Positions 37,862-43,919 of a stretch of DNA of 43,919 nt are shown here, piece after piece. Numbering within the stretch: position 1 is the stretch's first letter; every line of letters starts with the position of its first letter. The notes under the pieces were generated by a model, which worked only from the letters and a program-made list of their open reading frames with translations, was not told where the DNA came from and did no database searches. The position numbers were made by a program, and so were the translations under genes. This DNA comes from an uncultured Collinsella sp. Lineage in GTDB: Bacteria; Actinomycetota; Coriobacteriia; Coriobacteriales; Coriobacteriaceae. Where the stretch lies: assembly GCA_959606065.1 (NCBI GenBank), contig CAUHHV010000019.1, positions 1-43,919 of the forward strand, given 5' to 3'.

Positions 37862-38032
37862 TTAATAAGCCACCAATAACCTTATAGCATGCTCTGACGG
37901 TGAGTGCAAGGGGGCGAGCCGGTACATTGCGTCGCGGCTGATGCGCAGCATCGCGCACGCCTCGTCGGCGCCGAATATCGCGTTGGTCGATGTGATGAGC
38001 CTCACCTGGCTCCTGCTAATGCTCTTGGTCAT
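37862..38032 (-). CDS. Short HTH (excisionase-like) protein, probably truncated
   Basis: A 56-codon frame, MTKSISRSQVRLITSTNA then IFGADEACAMLRISRDAMYRL and a tail HSPSEHAIRLLVAY. GADEACAMLRISRDAMYRL is the first helix-turn-helix half of the excisionase/MerR-like domain, but the wing that normally follows (as YRLGRKLLVSR in the neighbour) is missing. GAGG lies six bases before ATG 38032. The tail overlaps the promoter of the next transcript. Either a truncated paralogue of the upstream gene or a small regulator. Confidence 0.55.
   Translation of the reverse strand: MTKSISRSQVRLITSTNAIFGADEACAMLRISRDAMYRLAPLHSPSEHAIRLLVAY
37881..37909 (-). promoter_or_regulatory. Promoter ahead of the DUF3800 leader
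   Basis: On the minus strand TTGCAC, exactly 17 bases, then TATAAG. Transcription would start near 37874 and meet the terminator about 30-50 bases later. Confidence 0.6.
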
Positions 38033-38110
38033 GGTCGTCCTCGAGCTCCTTTCGTCTCGAGGCTCCCTCGCGTGCCCGGCCGCGGGCGGCTCCCGGGGCG
38101 GTCGCCGCCG

Positions 38111-38329
38111 TCATTTCCTGCCGCTCCTCGACTCGATGTAGGCGTCCACTGACGCCCTCGACACCAGGAGCTTCCTTCCGAGCCTGTACGAGTCGATCTC
38201 TCCCGACCAGATGAGGTCGTACGCCTTGTTTCGGCTCGCCCTCATGTACTCCTGCATCTCGATCACCGTCATCCATTCGTCCCGATCTCGGCTTCCCTCG
38301 GGCGCGGCGCATTCGGCTGTGCGTGCCAT
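38111..38329 (-). CDS. Excisionase-family DNA-binding protein
   Basis: A 72-residue protein. EWMTVIEMQEYMRASRNKAYDLIWSGEIDSYRLGRKLLVSRASVDAYIE is the complete winged helix of the excisionase (HTH_17, MerR-like) family, which bends DNA for an integrase or acts as a small regulator. GGAGG lies six bases before ATG 38329. No integrase gene is in the window; the mate may have been lost or lie beyond it. The next small HTH frame follows on the same strand. Confidence 0.85.
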   Translation of the reverse strand: MARTAECAAPEGSRDRDEWMTVIEMQEYMRASRNKAYDLIWSGEIDSYRLGRKLLVSRASVDAYIESRSGRK

Positions 38330-38864
38330 GGTTCCTCCAATCTTCCCGTGCGGCACCGCGCGAGGACACCGCACGACACCGTGTGCCTTTTCGTCTGCAC
38401 GACGATTGAACCGCCTGATGGCGATTGGTGAGCACGGCAGGAGCGGAGACGGGTCGAAGTGGGTCGAGCTGGTCGTGCCTTCACGAAACGGCCATGAGCC
38501 GCGTGCCTTAGCTCGCAGCTAAGTCCCTGAAAAGTAAAAGGCACCCATGCGGGCGCCTGCCTAGTAGCTGGAGTTGTTCGGTTGTGGTCGGAATGCTCGT
38601 CTTCCGCGGTGCTGTCGTCCGGGGTCCGGCATCTGTCGTTCGCCTCTTCTGTCGTGTTTGATGTTGCGTGTTCTGCGAGCGACCTTGTGCAGGTTCTTCA
38701 ACCCGTTGCCCCAGGTGCACCCGGATAAATGGTACCCATCCGTTGGGACACGACCTGCTGTGGTTGTCATTTCGGACGAATGGGAGCAGACGAACGGCGC
38801 GAGGATGCGAGCCGAATTCGAGTTAGTCAATATTGGCTTTTGAATCGGACCGATTGGGATTGCC
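38330..38864. other. Gene-poor stretch with one terminator
   Basis: 535 bases between the WYL gene and the excisionase-like gene. On the minus strand GGCGCCC/GGGTGCC (38540-38557) followed by TTTTACTTTT is a good intrinsic terminator, about 300 bases past the WYL stop. Frames of 89-115 codons here have arginine-rich, uninformative translations and no ribosome binding site, so I call none. An untranslated tail or small RNA may fill the gap. Confidence 0.5.
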
Positions 38865-40031
38865 TCATTGCCGGCAGCTCTTCGAGTCCAATCGTGAAAT
38901 AGCTGCATCCAGTGCGGCTTTGTAGCCCTCTGATGCTGCTTCGTAATCTTGGATATAGGATTCTAGGTCGGAGGCGACGGCATTCGGGAAGCTCTCGACC
39001 CACCGTTTCCCCTTAGGCTTCGCCAGCCTCACCGCGCCGTCCATCCCGAATAGCCACCTGTAAAAGGTCGGAGACGGCATCGCGCTGACGCAGGCGTAGC
39101 CGATGACGTTTCTTTCGTCGCTCTCGTCGATGTGACAGAATTTGAGGTCGTGGCCGAACCTTTCGTAAACGTACTTGGCATGAGTGCCGGATACTTCCAG
39201 GAACAGCTTTCTGGCGGTGCCCGAGCCGAACATGTCGACCCGCTGGCGCGTGTCCGCGACCACGCGCGTCCTCAGCGCCTCTACCTTATCCCGATCCGAC
39301 ACCGGTTTTCCGGTGACAACCGGGTCCGCGATATCGTCTAGTCGGTAGAAGTAGGGACTGGGGGAACCGCCTTCGTCGATATGCATGCTCTCGAGATAGT
39401 AGCGGCCGAAGCTGAACACGATCGCCACCGGGTCCTCCTCGTACGGCCCAATCTTTACGGTCGATCCGTTCATCAGGTGAACCTGCTTCTTGAAGGCGAG
39501 CCTTTCGTTCATGCGGATCGCTCGGGATGCGGCATGGAGGACGTTGAAAATCGCGTCGGTGTCCCTGCCGGCCTTGCGGTCGACGAACACGGTCTCCACG
39601 CTTTCGTCGACGTCATAGTCGGAGGAGAATGCGAGCACCTTCGAGGAGATCTTGTCCTTCCGCCCCTCGCCGATGAAGGAGCTCGTCCCCAGCACGTCCG
39701 AGATGAGGATCGCCTCCTCGGATGACAGGGGTTTGTTTACGGCCCTGAACCCGACGTTCTCGCCGTGGCCAGGTATCGCCATGCGGATTCCCATGGGCAT
39801 GCTTTCGCTTATCTGGTGCAGGTCCTTGAGAATGGCGTTCTCCGACGTCGGCCTCTCGGAGCAGATGCCTATGACGCGCGCGATTTCCGATGCGGATATG
39901 CCCGTCCTCTCATCGGTGAAGCGGACGAGGAGGTCGAGGACGGACAGGATCCTGCTTCTCGATGTGCCGCTCGCCGCGAATCCGGCTTCCTTTAACTCGG
40001 AGATCTCCTCCTCGGTGAATGTCCTAGACAT
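38865..40031 (-). CDS. WYL-domain transcriptional regulator
   Basis: A 388-residue regulator. The N-terminus is a winged helix (SRILSVLDLLVRFTDERTGISASEIARVIG, about 25-55). The WYL ligand-sensing domain holds GRYYLES in place of W-Y-L and the matching YFYRLDDI; the last 130 residues fit the WCX extension. WYL proteins such as CapW and BrxR repress phage-defence operons and sense nucleic acid or nucleotides. GGAGG lies seven bases before ATG 40031. It is divergent from small membrane-protein genes across an inverted repeat, so it probably controls both itself and them. Confidence 0.88.
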   Translation of the reverse strand: MSRTFTEEEISELKEAGFAASGTSRSRILSVLDLLVRFTDERTGISASEIARVIGICSERPTSENAILKDLHQISESMPMGIRMAIPGHGENVGFRAVNKPLSSEEAILISDVLGTSSFIGEGRKDKISSKVLAFSSDYDVDESVETVFVDRKAGRDTDAIFNVLHAASRAIRMNERLAFKKQVHLMNGSTVKIGPYEEDPVAIVFSFGRYYLESMHIDEGGSPSPYFYRLDDIADPVVTGKPVSDRDKVEALRTRVVADTRQRVDMFGSGTARKLFLEVSGTHAKYVYERFGHDLKFCHIDESDERNVIGYACVSAMPSPTFYRWLFGMDGAVRLAKPKGKRWVESFPNAVASDLESYIQDYEAASEGYKAALDAAISRLDSKSCRQ

Positions 40032-40055
40032 TGCAGGTCCTCCATAAACAGCTTT

Positions 40056-40079
40056 ATTGCCTATGAAATTGTAGGCAAT
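40056..40079. promoter_or_regulatory. Inverted repeat, likely WYL regulator operator
   Basis: ATTGCCTA, 8 bases, TAGGCAAT: perfect 8-bp arms in the 77-base gap between the divergent genes, 25 bases from the WYL start. Confidence 0.75.
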
Positions 40080-40162
40080 CCAAACCAGTCAGAGGAGACG
40101 AAATTCCGATGGCGGTTGAAAATAAGGGTCGAAGCAATGGAAGAGAGAGTAGGGAGCCAACT

Positions 40163-40387
40163 ATGAACGACGCCGGACGGGCGGTGAACGCCCCGACGAT
40201 TTCGTCAGCCGATGCCGTAGCGGAGGCGGCGTGCGATAACGGAAGGAGGATCCTCGGCTTTTCGCCGGAGCAGCTGATCGCCGCTTGCGGTCTGGCCTTG
40301 ATGGGCATCGCTGTTTTAGTCGGGTCGAACTACAGCCTCTCTATCGCCAAAGGTGATTTCAGGCTTGATCTGCGCCCTGCGTGCTAG
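40163..40387 (+). CDS. Small single-pass membrane protein
   Basis: A 74-residue protein with a soluble N-terminal part and one hydrophobic segment, LIAACGLALMGIAVLVGS (about 39-56), and a short C-terminal tail ending with Cys. No family is recognised. ATG 40163 has GGGAG at ideal spacing; ATG 40109 in the same frame would add 18 residues and has a more distant AGGAG. First gene facing away from the WYL regulator. Could be a membrane effector or simply a structural peptide of the cassette. Confidence 0.5.
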   Translation: MNDAGRAVNAPTISSADAVAEAACDNGRRILGFSPEQLIAACGLALMGIAVLVGSNYSLSIAKGDFRLDLRPAC

Positions 40388-40493
40388 GCGATGCGCCCAC
40401 GCGGAAGCAACAACCGCTGTTGTGGGACGCGGCGTCGTCGACGCGTGACGCGCCCCAAGGAATTAACTCTCGATTCGAATGATAGGAGACGAT

Positions 40494-41085
40494 ATGGAAT
40501 GCAATGATTTCCCCGAAGTTGGCACCAGGTTGACGTACGGGGAGGCGATCCCCGTTTACGATCGCTTCGAGCGGTCGATGCTCGAGAAGGCGTACGGGGC
40601 CGGGCTCCTGCCCGCGGCGGGGCTGTACGACCTGCTCTGGCAGCTTGAGTCGCTCGCGCAGAAGTTCGGAATCGAGGGCAAGGGGGGCCTTCTCAAGGCT
40701 CAAGAAGGAGATTCGGTCGTTTTCGAGCGAGAGGACCGCTCTGGCGAACGGGGTGAACGGCGAGAGGTTCTACCTTTTGCAGAACCAATCGGCGCTCAAG
40801 CAGCATGATGAGACTCATCTTTTCAAGGTCGGAATCGACGGAAACAAGCTTGCTGATGACCTCGACGAAGCTCTCGAGCTGCTTTCGAAAGAGGCCTCAA
40901 AGAGCGACGAGTACGGCGATACGTATTCGCGCGACTGGATGGAGCGAGCTTCCGACAAGCAAGAAAAAGACCCTTTCTTGAAATGGGCCGGAATCGGGTT
41001 TTGCGCGATGATGGTCTGCCTCGGAATCTCGATGCTCGTCCATTCGGTCTTCCAGATCGGCTTCTGCTCCAAGTGGTTTCTCTGA
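40494..41085 (+). pseudogene. Membrane-anchored protein, frameshifted in a G6 run
   Basis: AGGAG precedes ATG 40494. The first frame reads MECNDFPEVGTRLTYGEA to about GIEGKG, then meets GGGGGG at 40682-40687; afterwards sensible codons continue in another frame (FSRLKKEIRSFSSERTAL to the end). Removing one G gives one 196-residue protein: an N-terminal helical soluble part with an acidic segment (KLADDLDEALELL), and a C-terminal membrane segment WAGIGFCAMMVCLGISMLV. No family is recognised. The break may be an assembly error, a real mutation or phase variation. Second gene after the small membrane protein, 106 bases downstream. Confidence 0.6.
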
Positions 41086-41197
41086 TGCGGAAGCTGGCAA
41101 CTAGGACGACCGTCGTTCAGGTCATCAACTCATAGACGCGTCAACGTGGGGCTTCTCGTTTCGTCGATAGATGACGGAGATGTTTGACCTGCGAATT

Positions 41198-41343
41198 TGC
41201 CACCAGCGTGCAAGCCACGGCGCTGCCTCACCTGCGGTTACGGACTGGTGGCTTGCGCCCGGGAAGGCATGAACCCTACGGACATTCCTCGCGCTCCCGC
41301 CCTTAAAACCGGCCACGATGGTCTTTAGGGCGGGAGCGCGAGG
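41198..41343. other. Strongly structured non-coding region between convergent genes
   Basis: Two large hairpins: GCCACCAG...GCAAGCCAC against GTGGCTTGCGC, with CCACCAG/CTGGTGG as an alternative pairing (41198-41262); and CCTCGCGCTCCCGCCCT with its exact 17-bp complement (arms 41287-41310 and 41320-41343, loosely extended to 24 bases). Could be a bidirectional terminator, a REP-type repeat or a transfer-origin remnant. Confidence 0.55.
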
Positions 41344-41363
41344 TCCACGCCCTGGGTTCGAAG

Positions 41364-43184
41364 TCACTCTGCGCTCGTGTCCCCAAGGTAATTTCCGTCT
41401 CTGTAGATGACCTTTTGAGGCCCCATGAGCTTCAGCCCCTCACCGCAGATAATCAGCATCCCTTGTTCAACCAATGAGGGAAGACGGTCAGTTGGGTACG
41501 AGATATCGTAACGCTTATGCGATCCGATTCTCTTGAAGTACACACCCGAGAACGATTGGGCTTTTCCATATCGGTCGGGATCGGATTCTTCGTCGTCGGG
41601 GCAAGCAAACAAGGCGGCCTCGGGGGAATCGTCGCCATCGAGATAAAAAACGGGAAACTCAAGAGGATTGCCTTTAGGAACGGCCGCCGATGCCACGTAG
41701 TTGCAGAGCTTCCACTCCTCGCTTTTCTGCACGCAATCGCTTTCGATGCCGAGGAGGCTTCGCATTTCAGTATCGATGCTGTAAGAACCTAGGACTAAGT
41801 AGAAAGCCAAGAGGACTGACGACCGGGCGCTTTCCATCTCGGTCCAATCGTAGAGATTGTCTTTGTGAGCAATGCCGTTCCTCATCGTTCGAGCGCTTTG
41901 GAGTGCGCGAATTATCGACTCGTACGTATCCTCGCTTATCGCCGTATCGAGAAGGTCTTCATTGCGGCTGTACAGCTGCTGCTTCTCGCAAACATAGTCG
42001 CCGAAGAACCTTGTGAGCCTACCGAGGTCTAAGACATATTCGAAACCATCCGTGAAAAGCTCATCGTTGATTTCGATTTCTCCGTCCTTGACTTCTATGT
42101 GTCGCGATTTGTCGGGAACGCCATCTCTTTTCGCAGGCAGGTAGTAAGGGTTTTCTCCGAGCTTTTTGCCGTAGTAAATACGCCTACTCTTCGATTTCGA
42201 AGTCTTATGTATGGCGTAAAGAAATCTGTACAGGAATTGTTCGAGCGATTTGAAGTACTCCAACGCGATGGGGGCGAAATCTATGCATCCTGCATGCGTT
42301 AAAGAATCCCTTAGCCATTCTGCGGTCTGGAAGCTTACTGCGAAATCCGTGTCACCGGTCAACGCCGAGTATCTGCCGTCTACGACAAAGCTCTTGTCTA
42401 TGGCCATTCTCTGTTCGGACCCCAATTCCACGTCTGGTTTGTAGCCGATCAGACGGTCTCGGATGTCTCTCCTGAAATGGCCCATGCGCAAATGGTTAAG
42501 CGATTTGGTTATGCTCAAGCCATAGTAGGAACGCGCTTTCTGCCTAAGCTCAACCACAGCCTCCTCGAATTTGTCGAACTCCTCTTGTGGAAAGAACAGG
42601 CGGAAGAACTCTTTAACCGAGATGTAGGGCGTAGCGTCCTTCACCGACTCGTAATTGAGAACCTCCCTCTTCGCTCCGTCCATAACCAAAGAGACGTAGG
42701 TGATTTTCGATACCCCAAAGTTTTCCCTCAGCGAATCCTCAAGCTCTTTCGGGAGACTCTGGTCTAATCCAGGTTCCTTGGATACAAAAACGCTCGGGGA
42801 GCCATCGACATCCACCTTGATTATGCGGACCACCCTCTTGCTCGCTTTGAGGACGGTCGGCCCGGCTAGGCCGTCTTTTGGGAGATATTGGTAAGCATCG
42901 CTTCTGCGAACGCGGGCACGTAGTGTTATGTATCCATATTCTGTAAGAAGCATGGAAATCGACTCGCAAATCAGTCGATACATGCACTCATTGGCTCTGT
43001 CCATGATGAAGGTATAGTTAAGCCGTTCGGACCCTGAGACATTGCATAGATTTTCAGGTATTAAAGAGGTTCCTCCCCTCGACTCGGAATAGCCGCTTTC
43101 ATCCCTCCAGCCATCTCGAATTTTCTTCAACTCGCTTAAGCCTTCTCCAAGAAGGAATTCTTTGTAGATCGGTTCGCTATTCAT
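41364..43184 (-). CDS. Uncharacterised protein with HEPN-type R-x4-H motif
   Basis: A 606-residue soluble protein of no family I recognise. Near the centre is SARTMRNGIAHKDN, with R435-N436-x3-H440 matching the R-(N/D/H)-x3-H active motif of HEPN ribonucleases and lying in a helical stretch, as expected. The N-terminal 250 residues mix strands and helices; the C-terminal 100 are acidic and strand-rich, ending with a winged-helix-like part (DRLPSLVEQGMLIICGEGLKLMG). ATG 43184 has GAGG six bases upstream; the ATG at 43223 has none. In this island an anti-phage RNase role is plausible, but it is inferred from one motif. Confidence 0.7.
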   Translation of the reverse strand: MNSEPIYKEFLLGEGLSELKKIRDGWRDESGYSESRGGTSLIPENLCNVSGSERLNYTFIMDRANECMYRLICESISMLLTEYGYITLRARVRRSDAYQYLPKDGLAGPTVLKASKRVVRIIKVDVDGSPSVFVSKEPGLDQSLPKELEDSLRENFGVSKITYVSLVMDGAKREVLNYESVKDATPYISVKEFFRLFFPQEEFDKFEEAVVELRQKARSYYGLSITKSLNHLRMGHFRRDIRDRLIGYKPDVELGSEQRMAIDKSFVVDGRYSALTGDTDFAVSFQTAEWLRDSLTHAGCIDFAPIALEYFKSLEQFLYRFLYAIHKTSKSKSRRIYYGKKLGENPYYLPAKRDGVPDKSRHIEVKDGEIEINDELFTDGFEYVLDLGRLTRFFGDYVCEKQQLYSRNEDLLDTAISEDTYESIIRALQSARTMRNGIAHKDNLYDWTEMESARSSVLLAFYLVLGSYSIDTEMRSLLGIESDCVQKSEEWKLCNYVASAAVPKGNPLEFPVFYLDGDDSPEAALFACPDDEESDPDRYGKAQSFSGVYFKRIGSHKRYDISYPTDRLPSLVEQGMLIICGEGLKLMGPQKVIYRDGNYLGDTSAE

Positions 43185-43565
43185 CCAATACCTCGTTTTC
43201 TCTGCGTGTTTACAGCCTTGCACGAGCGAATCGCTCCCATAGGCGTATCGCGGACCGCATATGAAAAAGGAGGCTACGGAGGCGGGCCAAAAGTGCTGGC
43301 TCGGGCCATGCCGCCGTCACCTATATTTTCAGGCTCCATTGCCTGCGTTGGATGGCATTATCTCACCGCGTTGCCTCGGGAGCCATCCCGTGCGGCGGAC
43401 AAAGGCAAACCCAGGGGCAGTTAGTGGAGAAGCCGCTATTAGGCCCCTAATCGCGAAAGCGGTTCAACTCATGAGTAAGCCACCTGAGACTACTCACTTT
43501 TCCCACGAATGGCGAAGGGTCGCGACCTGGGGTTTTGCAAATGGCGCGCAAACCACCCGCGCTGA
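43185..43565. other. Gap between the HEPN-like gene and the relaxase remnant
   Basis: About 380 bases. The promoter of the HEPN-like gene should lie at the left end, but I see no clear boxes. A plus-strand frame at 43261-43650 has an AAAAGGAGG-like lead but a cysteine/arginine mixture resembling no protein, so it is not called. Confidence 0.35.
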
Positions 43566-43799
43566 TTCACTTACTATGGCCGGGAGGTCAGCAAAAACAG
43601 TTCTTTGTCAGAAAGGATTTACGAGGTCTGCGCCGAGAGAGACAGTCTAAAGGGAAAGGTCAGGGACTACGAGCGGGTCAGGCGGGCCATTGGCACGGAA
43701 CAGGCGGACAGAATATTAGAGGCCGCTTACCAGCAGGAACAGGCTGAAAAGGAACGGAAACGGGCCGCAAGGCAAAAAACAAGGGTAGGCGCACGGTAA
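43566..43799 (+). pseudogene. C-terminal remnant of a relaxase/mobilisation protein
   Basis: After a stop at 43563 the frame reads SLSERIYEVCAERDSLKGKV, then a charged coiled-coil tail (DYERVRRAIGTEQADRILEA, KERKRAARQK) and a stop. Such tails close MobA/MobP-type relaxases of integrative and mobilisable elements. The catalytic N-terminal domain with its Tyr and His motifs is missing, so this is a fragment. A TTG at 43607 in frame could allow a short peptide, but no ribosome binding site supports it. Confidence 0.5.
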
Positions 43800-43810
43800 T
43801 CACCAAAACC

Positions 43811-43836
43811 GGAGGGTGTTCCAGTGAATGCCCTCC
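43811..43836 (+). terminator. Hairpin after the relaxase remnant
   Basis: GGAGGG and CCCTCC with an inner TTC/GAA pair; followed by TGATTTATT, a weak terminator tail. Confidence 0.5.
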
Positions 43837-43919
43837 TGATTTATTGGTTGATTTCCGATCTCAGCCGAACACATTGAGCTGACGGCACGCTCCCGCAGTT
43901 AACCGAACGCCCCCGCGGC

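Noticed and set aside
38561..38908. 115-codon minus-strand frame overlapping the end of the WYL gene
   Set aside because: Overlaps the WYL stop in another frame and has no recognisable protein character.
40676..40700. Programmed frameshift in the membrane-anchored gene
   Set aside because: The needed shift is +1 (or -2) in a plain G run, with no -1 slippery heptamer or clear stimulator; mutation, phase variation or error is simpler.
43261..43650. 129-codon plus-strand frame near the right edge
   Set aside because: Composition does not resemble a protein, and it overlaps the relaxase remnant in another frame.

Overview
The window reads as chromosomal DNA of a Coriobacteriia gut actinobacterium, most likely Collinsella or a close relative. 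This is inferred from the high-GC codon use, type III glutamine synthetase, a MurT-GatD fusion, paired glycerol dehydrogenases, and the general style of the genes; no 16S or other marker is present to prove it.

Left and centre (1-34.8 kb) is core-like DNA. It starts with the tail of a gene and a terminator, then a 999-residue STAND/SARP-type regulator. Next come YhbY, a SAM methyltransferase, a 134-bp nested inverted repeat, and a UPF0210 protein. A minus-strand methionine operon follows (metF, a separate B12-methionine-synthase reactivation protein, metH without that domain). Then glnN lies behind a long structured leader. A GntR-regulated alpha-glucoside module comes next (GntR, GH4 6-phospho-alpha-glucosidase, PTS EIIBC, serine hydrolase), with two identical TGTCTAGACA operators around the GH4 promoter. 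After tRNA-Glu(UUC) and a cluster of short repeats there is a minus-strand operon of two paralogous helical-repeat proteins and the MurT-GatD fusion, which would amidate lipid II. A redox block follows: iron-containing alcohol dehydrogenase, two glycerol dehydrogenase paralogues and a multi-cluster ferredoxin protein. Then come ychF, a DUF1648 membrane protein, a divergent pair (degenerate HAD-like protein and a 72-residue XRE regulator) around a perfect 26-bp palindrome, L-asparaginase, and guaA with a strong terminator.

Right (34.8-43.9 kb), directly after guaA, a known integration hotspot, the DNA changes character. Intergenic spaces are longer, genes face both ways, and the families are accessory ones. 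It holds a DUF262/DUF1524 (GmrSD-like) endonuclease candidate, a DUF3800 protein behind a promoter-terminator leader, excisionase-like HTH proteins (one truncated), and a WYL regulator divergent from small membrane proteins across an ATTGCCTA/TAGGCAAT operator. One membrane gene is frameshifted in a G6 run. There is also an unrecognised 606-residue protein with an R-N-x3-H (HEPN-type) motif and a relaxase-like C-terminal remnant. I read this as a decayed mobile defence island. The most likely undescribed system is the WYL-controlled membrane cassette next to the HEPN protein.

Many genes form tight operons with TAATG stop/start overlaps (metF/activation gene; the two helical-repeat genes). Intrinsic terminators are clear after glnN, yhbY, the alcohol dehydrogenase, gldA, guaA and tRNA-Glu.
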